From the NCBI GenBank assembly GCA_041060555.1, contig JBEUDS010000014.1: DNA of 64,000 nucleotides; one strand, given 5' to 3'. The stretch is from CAUJIW01 sp963205175 (GTDB lineage Bacteria; Pseudomonadota; Alphaproteobacteria; Sphingomonadales; Sphingomonadaceae). The notes beneath the pieces are model-generated. The model saw nothing but the letters and a program-made list of their open reading frames with translations. It did no database searches and was not told the origin of the DNA. Below are positions 24,015 through 33,683 of this stretch, in pieces. A program made the position numbers and the translations under genes. The stretch's first letter is position 1. Each line of letters begins with the position of its first letter.

Positions 24015-24108
24015 GACCTCCCCCCCCGTCTCCTGATCCGCTTTGGCGCCGGTTGCGGCCGGCACAGGCTTACTTTCAGGAAATTCAATGTTCTAACAAT
24101 TTTTATTT

Positions 24109-24124
24109 TCTACTCATTGGTAAC
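24109..24124. promoter_or_regulatory. TetR operator-like site 1 (TCTAC-N6-GTAAC)
   Basis: An imperfect palindrome TCTAC, six bases, GTAAC, inside an AT-rich patch between the divergent MBL operon and TetR gene. It shares the CTAC-N6-GTA core and exact spacing with four other sites in the cluster (24930, 30544, 30605, 33684). Confidence 0.6.
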
Positions 24125-24255
24125 TTCAATGCAACCCTGCGTCAAGCCGGGTCGCGAGTTGGTGACGCCCGAGAGTTGCCAACGCCAAGCCATTGGCCTA
24201 ACGATCGAAGCCCACGACAACGGCCGATCACGGCGCGAATGGACACCAACACGCG

Positions 24256-24873
24256 ATGCCGACCGCTCGAGAAACCAGGCAGTTGAAACACGAGGTCGCC
24301 GCCTTCAAGCGGCGTCGCCTGCTGGAGGAAGCCAGCCACCTGTTCTTCTCCAACGGCTATGAATCGACGACGCTCGATGCCGTCGCGGAGCGGCTGCACG
24401 TCACCAAGCCGTTCATCTACTCCTACTACAAGAACAAGGGCGAACTGCTCGCCGAGATCTGCCAGATCGGCATTCAGCAATCGCTGGAGGCGCTGGACTG
24501 GGCGCTCGCGCAGGGCGGCTCGGCCAGCAGCCGCCTGAAATTGCTGGTGGACAAGGTCGCGCACATCATCATTGAAAATCAGGAATATATCGTCGTCTAC
24601 CAGCGCGAGGAAAAGAACCTCGACCCCGAGGACGCCCGCCGCATCCGCGACATGCGCCATCGCTTCGACCTGAAAGTGGCCACGCTGCTTGAGGAGGGCG
24701 CGCGCGGCGGCGAATTCGAGATCGGCGACGCCGCGATGACCGCCAACAGCATCAGCGGCCTGATCAGCTGGATCTCCAACTGGTATCGGCCAGGTGGCAA
24801 GTGGTCGCCGACCGAAGTCGTCATGCATACCATCGGGCTGGCGATGCGCATGGTCACCCCGACCCGCGCCTGA
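24256..24873 (+). CDS. TetR/AcrR-family transcriptional regulator
   Basis: A 205-aa one-component regulator. Residues about 18-65 are the TetR HTH domain (LEEASHLFFSNGYESTTLDA, then AERLHVTKPFIYSYYKNKGELL). The all-helical C-terminal domain would bind a small ligand, often an acyl-CoA or pathway intermediate in such clusters. It is divergent from the MBL, YbaK, P450 operon and followed by a TBDR gene; matching palindromic elements lie in both flanking intergenic regions and at two more promoter regions downstream. It is therefore the likely local repressor of the 21-36 kb catabolic cluster. The ligand is unknown. Confidence 0.92.
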   Translation: MPTARETRQLKHEVAAFKRRRLLEEASHLFFSNGYESTTLDAVAERLHVTKPFIYSYYKNKGELLAEICQIGIQQSLEALDWALAQGGSASSRLKLLVDKVAHIIIENQEYIVVYQREEKNLDPEDARRIRDMRHRFDLKVATLLEEGARGGEFEIGDAAMTANSISGLISWISNWYRPGGKWSPTEVVMHTIGLAMRMVTPTRA

Positions 24874-24922
24874 CGCCCTTCCCCGCCCCTTTGCACGCTG
24901 CATCCCGCACGAACCCCCTTGC

Positions 24923-24954
24923 AAATGCATCTACTCATCGGTAGATATGCATTT
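24923..24954. promoter_or_regulatory. TetR operator-like site 2, extended palindrome
   Basis: The best of the five sites. The core TCTAC-N6-GTAGA is at 24930-24945, flanked by AAATGCA on the left and TGCATTT on the right, giving a 32-base near-palindrome. It lies between the TetR gene end and the TBDR gene (about 280 bases upstream of its start). The rest of the 362-base gap 24874-25235 holds no recognised gene. Confidence 0.65.
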
Positions 24955-25235
24955 ACAACAATAAACCGACCAGACGTCGAGTATGGGGAGGAGGCAGCCA
25001 ACGCCCGGCGAATGGCCTGCATGCACACAAGTCGCGCACGCAGCCGCGCCTGAACAATCCGTACACAAAGTTCAACGAAGGCCCAGGTGGCGCCCGCCTG
25101 CTCGCGCGGCACGACGCTGTCCCCGCACGCACACGCTGCGACGGGGCATGCATCGTCCCCCGCGGGCGAACAACCCGCCCGGCCGATCGATACCCAACCC
25201 AGAACAATCGCGTTTCCACAGGGAGGACCACGCCA

Positions 25236-27509
25236 GTGCTCGCTATCGAATCCGGCAAGATTTCCTACACCGCCATGCTCGTCGCCATGCTGGCCAGTGC
25301 CAGCGCACATGGCCAGGAAGCCGCCGCGCCGCAGGCCGAAGAAGCCTACGACGCCTTACCCAATATCGTTGTCACCGCCACCAAGCGGGCGGACACCATC
25401 CTGAACACCCCCGCCGCCATTTCGGCGATCACGGCCGATGCACTGGGTGCTGGCGGCATCCAGGATATTGGTGACCTCCAGGCCTCCGTGCCCAACCTGT
25501 CGGTGGGTGACCAGTTCGGTGTCAACCGCACGTTCATTCGCGGCATCGGCATGACCAGCATCGACCTCGGCGCCGACGGGGCGGTCGCCTTCCTGCAGGA
25601 CGGCGCGATGATCGCCCGCCCCTCCGCCCAGCTCGCCGGCTTCTACGACCTGGCGCAGGTGGAAGTGCTGCGCGGTCCGCAAGGCACCATCTACGGTCGC
25701 GGGGCCACCGCTGGCGCCATCAACATGGTGACCAAGAAACCCACACCGGAGTTCGAAGGCTATGTCCGGGCGACCTATGGCAATTATGACGCGATGTCGC
25801 TCGAAGCAGCCGTCGGCGGCCCGCTGGGCAATGACCGTCTGATGTTCCGTGTCGCCGGCAAGCTCGACAAGCGCGACGGCTATGGCAAGAACCTGGTCAC
25901 GGGCAATGACGTCGACGATCGCGATGCCCAGGCGGTACGCGGCAGCCTGCTATTCGAGGCCAGCGATGACCTGCAGATCACGCTGGTGGGCGACTATTTC
26001 CACGAGGACGACAACAACTACGCCTTTCACTATTTCGGCACCACCGTCGTTCCCGAGGACTCCCTGGCCCACAACCTGCTGGGCGGCCAGACCATCTTCG
26101 ACTATTACGCCGCGCGCGGCGAGAAAGCCGATCTGCGCAACATCTACTCCGACGAAGACGCCATCAACCGGCGCCATGGCGAAGGCATCACCGCGCTGGT
26201 CGACTGGAGCCACGACGCCTGGGCATTGAAGTCGGTGACGGCATACCGAAACTTCAAGCGCTTCAACCGCGACGACCTCGACGTGTCGGACGTCTGGATG
26301 TTCGGTCAGAACAATTACGACGAGAAGAGCAAGACGTTCAGTCAGGAATTCACGCTGACCTATACCAGCGACAGCTGGGAAGTGATGGCGGGCGCCATGT
26401 ATTTCCATGAAAAGCTGTTCGGCAGCGTGCAGGTTCCCACCGTCAATCTCGGCCTGGTGTTCGGCCTGCCGGCGGACACCTTCGACGATGGCTATTACTG
26501 GCAGAACGGCACCGTCAAGACCAACGCCTACGGCACATTCCTGCAGGCATCCTACGACGTCACCAGCAAGCTGCGGGTCACCGCAGGCGCCCGCTACAAT
26601 TACGAAAAGAAGTCCGGCGTCGGCACCTTCCAGTTTGACGCGCTGGGCATCACCATCCCCACCGACAAGTCCGAAGGCTGGGGCGCGGTGACACCCAAGC
26701 TGCTGGTGGAATATCGCACGGACGGCGGCGTGCTGTTCTATGGCACCGTCACCCGCGGCTTCAAGTCGGGCGTCATCAACGTCGGCAGCCAGAACGACGT
26801 CATCGATCCGGAATTTGTCTGGAACTACGAGGCCGGCTTCAAGACCAAGGCGTTCGACGACCGGGTGAGCCTTAACGCCGCCGCCTTCTACTATGACTAC
26901 AAGGATCTTCAGGTCGGTTTCGTCAATGAGAACAGCATCGTCGAGACGATCAACGCCGCCTCGGCGCGCAACTACGGCCTTGAGGTCGAACTTCAGGCCA
27001 AAATCGCCCGCGGCCTGAACTTCGATGCCTTCGCGACCTACCTGAACGCCAAGTTCAAGAGCTTCTGCACCGGCTATTATCGCGACGGCATGGAAGATGG
27101 CGGTACGGTCTACGGCCGCTGCCCGACCAACAGCGCGCTGGTCAGTCTGAAAGGCAACCAGCTGCCCAACGCGCCGGAATTCTCGTTCGGCGCGGGCCTG
27201 ACCTACACGGTGCCGCTGGGTGACGCCGGCGACCTCGACCTGCGCGCGGAAATGAACTGGCAGGACCGGGTCTATTTCACCGAGTTCAACAACCAGGACG
27301 CCACCCAGGCGGCCTATGCGCTGGTCAATCTGAGCGCCAGCTTCAAGTCCGTGGACGAACACTGGTCGGCAACGGCCTGGGTACGCAACCTGACCGACAA
27401 GGAAATCATCGCCAACAATATCGTGTCGGCGCCACTTTACGGTTCGGTACGCGTCGGCTCGCTGATGCCGCCGCGCACCTACGGCCTGACGATCGGCTAC
27501 AGCTTCTAG
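25236..27509 (+). CDS. TonB-dependent receptor of the catabolic cluster
   Basis: A 757-aa outer-membrane receptor, starting at GTG 25236 behind AGGGAGG. Short signal region (YTAMLVAMLASASAHGQ), TonB-box region NIVVTATKRAD, plug with FIRGIGMTS and VEVLRGPQGTIYGRGATAGA, and a barrel ending LIMPPRTYGLTIGYSF-like (terminal aromatic residue present). This belongs to the large receptor class of Sphingomonads and Caulobacters often linked to aromatic, terpenoid or steroid catabolism. It follows the TetR gene and an operator-like palindrome and is closed by a strong intrinsic terminator. It is likely the uptake route for the cluster substrate. Confidence 0.9.
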   Translation: MLAIESGKISYTAMLVAMLASASAHGQEAAAPQAEEAYDALPNIVVTATKRADTILNTPAAISAITADALGAGGIQDIGDLQASVPNLSVGDQFGVNRTFIRGIGMTSIDLGADGAVAFLQDGAMIARPSAQLAGFYDLAQVEVLRGPQGTIYGRGATAGAINMVTKKPTPEFEGYVRATYGNYDAMSLEAAVGGPLGNDRLMFRVAGKLDKRDGYGKNLVTGNDVDDRDAQAVRGSLLFEASDDLQITLVGDYFHEDDNNYAFHYFGTTVVPEDSLAHNLLGGQTIFDYYAARGEKADLRNIYSDEDAINRRHGEGITALVDWSHDAWALKSVTAYRNFKRFNRDDLDVSDVWMFGQNNYDEKSKTFSQEFTLTYTSDSWEVMAGAMYFHEKLFGSVQVPTVNLGLVFGLPADTFDDGYYWQNGTVKTNAYGTFLQASYDVTSKLRVTAGARYNYEKKSGVGTFQFDALGITIPTDKSEGWGAVTPKLLVEYRTDGGVLFYGTVTRGFKSGVINVGSQNDVIDPEFVWNYEAGFKTKAFDDRVSLNAAAFYYDYKDLQVGFVNENSIVETINAASARNYGLEVELQAKIARGLNFDAFATYLNAKFKSFCTGYYRDGMEDGGTVYGRCPTNSALVSLKGNQLPNAPEFSFGAGLTYTVPLGDAGDLDLRAEMNWQDRVYFTEFNNQDATQAAYALVNLSASFKSVDEHWSATAWVRNLTDKEIIANNIVSAPLYGSVRVGSLMPPRTYGLTIGYSF

Positions 27510-27530
27510 TCCCTGCCTATGGCACCTGCC

Positions 27531-27565
27531 GGGCCGCTCCTTCCATGGAAGGAGCGGCCCTTTTT
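27531..27565 (+). terminator. Intrinsic terminator after the TBDR gene
   Basis: A perfect 30-base palindrome beginning GGGCCGCTCCTTCC and ending GGAAGGAGCGGCCC, directly followed by TTTTT, lies 22 bases after the receptor stop codon. Confidence 0.92.
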
Positions 27566-27615
27566 CGTGGCCGGCCGGCGTCCCGTCGGCGGGACTGGCG
27601 AGTGCGCACGCGGTA

Positions 27616-28761
27616 TCAGGACGCGCGAAGCAGCCCGGCGCCGCGCAACATGTCCAGCCGAGCCCCGGGCACGCCCCAGTCCGCCAGCCGCGACGCCCCG
27701 CCCTCCCCAGGCAGAACCGGCGGTGTCGACAACGATGCCGGTGTACGCGAGAACCGCGGCGCCGGCGCCGGCTGCTCGATGCCGGCGAGAGTCTCGTGGG
27801 CCCGACGCGCGACATTGGCGGGATAGTTCACCGCCTCAGCCATCGTCAGCACCGGCGACACACAGGCATCGATACCCTCGAACGTCGCCACCCAGTCGGC
27901 CTGGCTACGGGTCCTGAACACTGCCGCCAGCTCGGCGGCGCGCGCGGCCCAGTGCCGCCGGTCCAGATGATTGGCGAAGGCCTCGGGATCGAGCCCCAGC
28001 CCGCGGATCAGATTGGCGTGAAACTGCGGCTCCAGCGCGCCGACGGCCATGTAACGCCCATCGGCCGTTTCATAGCAGCGGTAGAAGTACGCGGCACCGT
28101 CGAGGAGGTTTCCCTCGCGCTCCTCGCGCCAGAGCCCCATCCTCGACCAGCCGAACATCTGGGTCAGCAACAGCGAAGCGCCGTCGGCCATGGCCGCATC
28201 CACCTGCTGGCCACGCCCGCTGTTGGCGCGCTCCAGCAGTGCGGCCAGGATGCCGGTGACGAGAAACATGCCGCCACCGCCATAGTCGCCGACCAGATTG
28301 ATGGGCGGCACGGGGGGGCGATCCGCCGGCCCCATCATGTGCAGTGCGCCGGTCAGCGCGAGATAATTGATGTCGTGGCCGGCCTGCTGCGACATCGGCC
28401 CCTCCTGGCCCCAGCCGGTCATGCGGGCATAGACCAGCCGGGGATTGTCCGCCATCAGTGGCGCCGGTCCCAGGCCTAGGCGCTCCATCACGCCCGGACG
28501 AAAGCCCTCCACCAGGACATCAACGGTCGCGGCCAGTTCCCGCGCGAAGGCGATGCCGTCAGGCGACTTGAGGTCGAGCGCGATCGACGGCCGGCCACGG
28601 TTGAGCAGCTCGCGACTCATGTCGACGGGACTGCTGCCGGCATCGATCCGGTCGATCCGCAGCACCTGCGCGCCCATGTCCGCCAGCATCATGCAGCTGT
28701 AGGGGGTGGGGCCGAGGCCGGCGAACTCCAGCACCTTCAGGTCCCGAAGCGGGCCACTCAT
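27616..28761 (-). CDS. CaiB/BaiF-family protein, alpha-methylacyl-CoA racemase-like
   Basis: A 381-aa member of the family III CoA-transferase/racemase fold. The phrases GHDINYLALTGALHMMG and NLVGDYGGGGMFLV with ARMTGWGQEGP are those of alpha-methylacyl-CoA racemases rather than true CoA-transferases: they carry the His (GHD) and Asp (NLVGDYGGG) used for alpha-proton exchange. Such enzymes epimerise 2-methyl-branched acyl-CoAs from isoprenoid or sterol side chains. The start ATG overlaps the stop of the upstream acyl-CoA ligase (ATGA), so the two are translated together. Racemase assignment is by motif. Confidence 0.85.
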   Translation of the reverse strand: MSGPLRDLKVLEFAGLGPTPYSCMMLADMGAQVLRIDRIDAGSSPVDMSRELLNRGRPSIALDLKSPDGIAFARELAATVDVLVEGFRPGVMERLGLGPAPLMADNPRLVYARMTGWGQEGPMSQQAGHDINYLALTGALHMMGPADRPPVPPINLVGDYGGGGMFLVTGILAALLERANSGRGQQVDAAMADGASLLLTQMFGWSRMGLWREEREGNLLDGAAYFYRCYETADGRYMAVGALEPQFHANLIRGLGLDPEAFANHLDRRHWAARAAELAAVFRTRSQADWVATFEGIDACVSPVLTMAEAVNYPANVARRAHETLAGIEQPAPAPRFSRTPASLSTPPVLPGEGGASRLADWGVPGARLDMLRGAGLLRAS

Positions 28762-30401
28762 GCGGCGTCTCCCACCAGTTCGGCGCGGATGCGCTTCTTG
28801 TCGATCTTGCCAGTGGGGCCGAGCGGCACCCGGGCGACGAACATCACCGCATCCGGCATCCACCAGCGCGCGATCCGCCCCTCCAGATGCCCCAGCAGCT
28901 CTTCCGCCGAGCTATTCTCGCCCTCGACAAGCTGCACGACGAGCAGCGGCCTCTCGCCCCAGCGCTCGTCCTCGACGCCGACCACCGCCGCCATTGCCAC
29001 CTTGGGGTGGCTGACCGCGTGGTTTTCGATTTCAATCGAGGAGATCCACTCGCCGCCGGACTTGATGAGATCCTTCGAACGATCGGTGATCCGCATGAAG
29101 CCGTGCGGATCGATGGTCGCCACGTCGCCAGTATCGAACCAGCCGTTGGCATCGAGTATCTCGCGATCATCGCCGAAATAATGTTCCGCGACGGTGGCAC
29201 CACGCACCATCAGATACCCGGGCGTCTCGCCGTCGTGCGGCAGCGGATCGCCGGCATCGCCCTTGAGCGCGAGATCGACGCCGAACATCGGCCGACCCTG
29301 CTTCAGGGCCTGGCGACGCTGCTGGTCCACGGGCAGCCGGCGGGTAAACCAGGTAGGTGCCGCGGCGGCCGCCACCGGCGACGTCTCGGTCATGCCCCAG
29401 GCATGCAGCACCTCAATGCCGTGATCGTCCTGGAAGGCCCGCACCAGCGCCTCGGGGCAGGCTGCCCCGCCCACCAGCACCCGTTTGAGCGTGGACAGGC
29501 GCCCGCCGGATGCCGCCAGGTGCTGCAGCAGTCCTTGCCAGACGGTCGGCACCCCGGCCGAAAAGGTTACCTCTTCCTCCTCGATCAACCGATGCAGCGA
29601 CGCACCATCCAGCCGCGCGCCCGGCAGGACCAGCTTGGCACCAACCGCCGGCGCCGAGAACACCAGACCCCAGGCATTGGCATGAAACATCGGCACGATC
29701 GGCAGCACCGAGTCCGTGGCCGACAGGTTCATGAAATCATGCTGCAGGCTGGCGAGCGTATGCAGGTAGTTGGAGCGATGCGAATAGAGCACGCCCTTGG
29801 GCGCGCCCGTCGTCCCGGAGGTGTAGCACAAGCCGCAAGCGGCGGTTTCGTCGACCTCACCCCATGCGACCGACAGGCCGGCGCCGGCCTGGAGAAAAGC
29901 CTCGTAGTCGATGCATGCGGCCGGGCGGTCGGCCGGCAGCCCGTCGGCACTGCCGTCTGGAAAGACGATCACCGTCTCGATGGACGGACAGCCCGAAAGT
30001 ATCCGGCCGACGGTGGGCAGGAACGCCGCATCGACCATCAGGATGCGATCAGCGGCATGATTGATGATATAGGCGATCTGCTCGTCGAACAGTCTGGGGT
30101 TGACGGTATGGCACACCGCGCCGACGCCCATGATCGCATACCAGGCCTCGACGTGACGGAGGTGATTCATCGCCAGGGTCGCCACCCGGTCGCCTGATCT
30201 GATGCCCGTCGCTCGCAGCGCCGCCGAGAGCTGGCGGGCACGGCGATGCAGTTGGCGATACGTTGTCTCTTCACGGCCGCCGCGTGTATCCCGTCCGTTG
30301 ACCGGCACATCGCCGTGCCACTGGGCCGCGAAATCAAGGAAGCGATCCACGGTCAGGCCGTGGTGCTGCATCAGCCCCGGCAATGCTGCGTTCTCAGTCA
30401 T
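28758..30401 (-). CDS. AMP-dependent acyl-CoA synthetase (medium/long-chain type)
   Basis: A 547-aa ANL-superfamily ligase that activates a carboxylic acid to its CoA thioester through an acyl-AMP. The P-loop-like motif YTSGTTGAPKGVLYSHRS, the adenylate motif GWFDTGDVATID, ITDRSKDLIKSGGEWISS and the final PTGKIDKKRI lysine motif are all present. It resembles AlkK-like medium- to long-chain enzymes. Start at ATG 30401 (MTENAALPGLM); codons further upstream do not look like family sequence. It forms an operon with the racemase-like gene and faces the alcohol dehydrogenase gene across a 273-base region with two operator-like elements. Substrate chain length is unknown. Confidence 0.9.
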   Translation of the reverse strand: MTENAALPGLMQHHGLTVDRFLDFAAQWHGDVPVNGRDTRGGREETTYRQLHRRARQLSAALRATGIRSGDRVATLAMNHLRHVEAWYAIMGVGAVCHTVNPRLFDEQIAYIINHAADRILMVDAAFLPTVGRILSGCPSIETVIVFPDGSADGLPADRPAACIDYEAFLQAGAGLSVAWGEVDETAACGLCYTSGTTGAPKGVLYSHRSNYLHTLASLQHDFMNLSATDSVLPIVPMFHANAWGLVFSAPAVGAKLVLPGARLDGASLHRLIEEEEVTFSAGVPTVWQGLLQHLAASGGRLSTLKRVLVGGAACPEALVRAFQDDHGIEVLHAWGMTETSPVAAAAAPTWFTRRLPVDQQRRQALKQGRPMFGVDLALKGDAGDPLPHDGETPGYLMVRGATVAEHYFGDDREILDANGWFDTGDVATIDPHGFMRITDRSKDLIKSGGEWISSIEIENHAVSHPKVAMAAVVGVEDERWGERPLLVVQLVEGENSSAEELLGHLEGRIARWWMPDAVMFVARVPLGPTGKIDKKRIRAELVGDAA

Positions 30402-30543
30402 GCTGTGTGCGTCTCCCCCCGAAGCGGCACGGCGCCGCTCCACATGCTTGCTCATTGCGGATAACGGCGCCCGCTGCTGCCCGTCGCCGCGAAACCTCAA
30501 CCACCCTGGCTGCATGACCCCGCCGCAGACGCCGTCCATCCCG

Positions 30544-30559
30544 ACTACTATCCGGTACC
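30544..30559. promoter_or_regulatory. TetR operator-like site 3 (ACTAC-N6-GTACC)
   Basis: ACTAC, six bases, GTACC, in the divergent region between the ligase/racemase operon and the alcohol dehydrogenase gene. It has the same core and spacing as the other cluster sites. It is the weakest match on its right arm. Confidence 0.5.
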
Positions 30560-30604
30560 ATTGTCGTCAAATAAGGCCCTTATAATGTTTGAACGGTATA
30601 TTTT

Positions 30605-30620
30605 TCTACTATATGGTATT
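30605..30620. promoter_or_regulatory. TetR operator-like site 4 (TCTAC-N6-GTATT)
   Basis: TCTAC, six bases, GTATT, 45 bases after site 3 and 55 bases before the alcohol dehydrogenase start, in an AT-rich promoter-like patch. Confidence 0.55.
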
Positions 30621-30674
30621 GGCGCATCGTGACAAAGCCCGCTAAAGCGACAAGGGCGAATTGGGGAGGATGGA

Positions 30675-31853
30675 ATGACCGTGCCGACGGCTCGCCAGAT
30701 GACGTTCACCGTCACCGAACGCGTGACCATGGGCTGGCCCGCCAGCGATGCGATCGTCGACCAGGCCAGGGCGCTGGGCGCCCGGCGGGTGTTCCTGCTC
30801 GCCTCCGAAAGCCTGCGCCGTAACACCGGCGAAATCTCGCGGATCGAATCCGCGCTCGGCACCACGCATGCCGGCACCTTCAGCGGCATCGCCCCCCACG
30901 CGCCACGTTCCGATGTCCTGGCGGCCGCCAATGCCGCGCGCACCGCGAACGCCGATCTGATCGTCTCCATTGGCGGCGGCTCGGTCACCGACTCCGCCAA
31001 GATCGTGCCGCTGCTGATTCGCCACAATGTCCGGGATGTCGATGGCTTCGAGCCGCTGCGCACGTATGTCGATGATTCCGGCGCGGTCATCAACCCGTTG
31101 ACGATCGGTCCCGATATCCCGGTGATCTGCATCCCGACGACTCTGTCAGGTGGTGAATTCAACGCGCTCTCGGGCGCGACCGACGAGAAGACCATGCACA
31201 AGCAGGGTTATGAGCATCGCCGCATGGCGCCGGTCATGGTCATTCTCGATCCCGCCATCACCGTCCACACGCCGGAATGGCTGTGGTTGTCCACCGGCGT
31301 CCGGGCCGTCGATCATGCCGTCGAGACCCTGGCCTCATACCAGTCCAACGATTTCGCCAACGGTCTGGCCGACAGTGCGCTGCGTCTGCTGGTCGAGGGC
31401 CTGCCGCGCGTCAAGGCCGACCCCGGCGACCTCGAAGGCCGCCTGAAATGTCAGGTCGGCGCCTGGCAATCCATGATTTCCATCATCGGCGGCGTACCGA
31501 TGGGCGCCAGCCACGCCATCGGTCATATTCTGGGCGGCACCTGCAATGTGCCGCACGGCTATACGTCGTGCGTGATGTCGCCCTATGTCCTGGCCTGGAA
31601 CGCCGAGCACGACGACAGCCTGCAGCGGCGTATCCGCGATTGCCTCGGCGGCACCCATGCCACCGCCGCCGACTGCCTGGACGCCTTCATCCGCAGCCTC
31701 GGCATGCCGCGCACGCTCAAGGAAGTCGGCGTCGAGGCGGATCAGTTCCAGAAGGTGGCCGAATACACCATGCTGGACATCTGGGGCCGCACCAATCCCC
31801 GGCCGGTGCGCTCCCCCGCCGACATTCTGGAAATCCTCAGGCGGGCCGCCTGA
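30675..31853 (+). CDS. Iron-containing alcohol dehydrogenase
   Basis: A 392-aa group III (Fe2+-dependent) dehydrogenase, of the shorter subgroup near maleylacetate reductases. The dinucleotide-binding motif VSIGGGSVTDSAK, PTTLSGGEF, and metal ligands in RAVDHAVETL and MGASHAIGHILGGTCNVPHG (Asp and three His) are visible. It would interconvert an alcohol and aldehyde or ketone, or reduce an enone-type acid, using NAD(P)H. It starts the rightward part of the catabolic cluster, 132 bases ahead of an acyl-CoA ligase gene, and carries operator-like sites upstream. Substrate inferred only from context. Confidence 0.9.
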   Translation: MTVPTARQMTFTVTERVTMGWPASDAIVDQARALGARRVFLLASESLRRNTGEISRIESALGTTHAGTFSGIAPHAPRSDVLAAANAARTANADLIVSIGGGSVTDSAKIVPLLIRHNVRDVDGFEPLRTYVDDSGAVINPLTIGPDIPVICIPTTLSGGEFNALSGATDEKTMHKQGYEHRRMAPVMVILDPAITVHTPEWLWLSTGVRAVDHAVETLASYQSNDFANGLADSALRLLVEGLPRVKADPGDLEGRLKCQVGAWQSMISIIGGVPMGASHAIGHILGGTCNVPHGYTSCVMSPYVLAWNAEHDDSLQRRIRDCLGGTHATAADCLDAFIRSLGMPRTLKEVGVEADQFQKVAEYTMLDIWGRTNPRPVRSPADILEILRRAA

Positions 31854-31985
31854 ATAACAACCTCTGGCAGCGCCGGACCAACCGGTGCGCCAGGATAGTC
31901 AGGGCGATGGTGCGGACACCCCGATGCCGGCAAGGCCAGAGGTGACGCGCCAGCCGCCCCCGCTGACAGGGAAGCTGAGCAAAAC

Positions 31986-33644
31986 ATGTCCCAGATCAAC
32001 TCGACCTCGCAGCCTCTCAAGCCGCGTGACTTCGCCGACCCGCGCATTCCCGACCGCGATGTCTGCGTCCTGCGCTATCTGCTCGACCGCTGGGCCGGCG
32101 CACAGCCGGACAAGACCCACCTGGTGTTCGAGGACGGCGAATGCTGGAGTTTCGCCGAGACCCGCCGACGCACCATCGCCAAGGCCGTCGGCCTGCAGAA
32201 ACTCGGCGTGCGTCAGGGCGACCATGTGGCGGTCTGGCTCCCCAATGGCCGCGACGCCATTCTGGCCTTCTACGCGATCAATTATCTCGGCGCGGTTTTC
32301 GTACCCTTCAACACCGCCTATCGCGGCAATCTGCTCGCTCACGTGCTGACCAATTCCGGCGCCCGGCTGATCATCGCCCACCCGGATCTGGTCGGACGGC
32401 TGCACGAGGTCGAGCGCGGCGAACTGGAGACACTGGTCGTCACCGGCGCGCAAGGTGCCGGCCTCCCCGACATCGACCTCGCCGTGGCGCACTTCGGCGA
32501 TCTGGACGGCGACGAAAGCGACCTGGCGCCACTGGAGCGGCCGATCGACCCCTGGGACATCCAGTCGATCATCTACACCTCGGGCACGACCGGACCTTCC
32601 AAGGGGGTGCTGTCATCCTATCTGCACATGTATTCCAACGCCGGCCCCGAAACCTGGACCATGGTCGGCGCCGATGATCGCTATCTCTGCGTCGCGCCGA
32701 TATTCCATATTGGCGGCATGGGCCCGCCGTTCGTCATGCTGGCGCGCGGCGCCTCCGTCGCCGTCGTCGAGCAGTTCACCACCGACCGCTTCTGGGAGAT
32801 CGCCCGCACGACCGGGTGCACGGTGGTGTTTCTGCTGGGCGTGATGGCGACCTTCCTGATGAAGCGCCCGCCGTTGCCCGAGGACCGGGATCACAAGGTG
32901 CGGCTGGCATTCATGGTGCCGCTCACCGATGACGCGCCTGCCTTCACGGCCCGCTTCGGTATCGACGTCTACACGATTTTCAACATGACCGAGATTTCCT
33001 CGCCAATCGTTTCCGAGGCCAACCCCACCAAGCGCGGCACCTGCGGCCGGGTACGCCCCGGGGTCGAGGTGCGCCTGGTCGATGAGCGGGACTGCGAGGT
33101 GCCGGTGGGCGCAATCGGTGAAATGCTGGTGCGGACCGACCGCCCGTGGGCGATGAACAGCGGCTACAACCGCAATCCGGAAGCCACCGCCAAGGCCTGG
33201 GCCAATGGCTGGTTCCACACCGGCGACGCCTTCCGGCGTGATGCCGACGGCTATTATTACTTCGTCGATCGTGTGAAGGACGCAATCCGCCGGCGTGGCG
33301 AGAATATCTCGTCGTTCGAGGTCGAGGTCGAGGTCTGCGCGCACCCGCATGTGCGCGAGGCCGCCGCCATCGCCGTGCCAAGCGAATATTCCGAAGACGA
33401 GGTGATGGTGATTGTCGCGCCCGTGCCCGGCGCCACCATCGACCCCGCCGAGCTCGCGACCTTCCTGATCAAGCGCATGCCCTACTTCATGGTGCCGCGT
33501 TACATCCGGCTGATGGACGAGCTGCCCAAGACGCCGTCGGCCAAGATCATGAAAGCCGAGCTGCGCCGCGACGGCGTGACCGCGGACACCTGGGACCGGG
33601 AGAGCGCCGGCATGCGCATCCGGCGCGAGACCCTGACGAGCTAG
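31986..33644 (+). CDS. ATP-dependent acyl-CoA synthetase (CaiC-like)
   Basis: A 552-aa ANL-family CoA ligase, distinct from the one at 28758. The AMP-binding motif IYTSGTTGPSKGVLSSYLHM, IFNMTEISSPIVSE, GWFHTGDAFRRDADGY and RRRGENISSFEVEVE, and the C-terminal TPSAKIMKAELRRDG with its catalytic Lys, are present. Overall layout is nearest crotonobetaine/carnitine-CoA ligases and related short- or branched-acid ligases. It lies between the alcohol dehydrogenase and the Baeyer-Villiger monooxygenase. Two ligases in one cluster suggest activation of two different acids along the pathway. Confidence 0.9.
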   Translation: MSQINSTSQPLKPRDFADPRIPDRDVCVLRYLLDRWAGAQPDKTHLVFEDGECWSFAETRRRTIAKAVGLQKLGVRQGDHVAVWLPNGRDAILAFYAINYLGAVFVPFNTAYRGNLLAHVLTNSGARLIIAHPDLVGRLHEVERGELETLVVTGAQGAGLPDIDLAVAHFGDLDGDESDLAPLERPIDPWDIQSIIYTSGTTGPSKGVLSSYLHMYSNAGPETWTMVGADDRYLCVAPIFHIGGMGPPFVMLARGASVAVVEQFTTDRFWEIARTTGCTVVFLLGVMATFLMKRPPLPEDRDHKVRLAFMVPLTDDAPAFTARFGIDVYTIFNMTEISSPIVSEANPTKRGTCGRVRPGVEVRLVDERDCEVPVGAIGEMLVRTDRPWAMNSGYNRNPEATAKAWANGWFHTGDAFRRDADGYYYFVDRVKDAIRRRGENISSFEVEVEVCAHPHVREAAAIAVPSEYSEDEVMVIVAPVPGATIDPAELATFLIKRMPYFMVPRYIRLMDELPKTPSAKIMKAELRRDGVTADTWDRESAGMRIRRETLTS

Positions 33645-33683
33645 GCGGCACCAGAGGCTGGCAGGAGCACATTGACAACTATT

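Noticed and set aside
25950..27815. 621-codon minus-strand frame
   Set aside because: Antisense shadow of the TBDR gene 25236-27509; its sequence has no recognisable domain.
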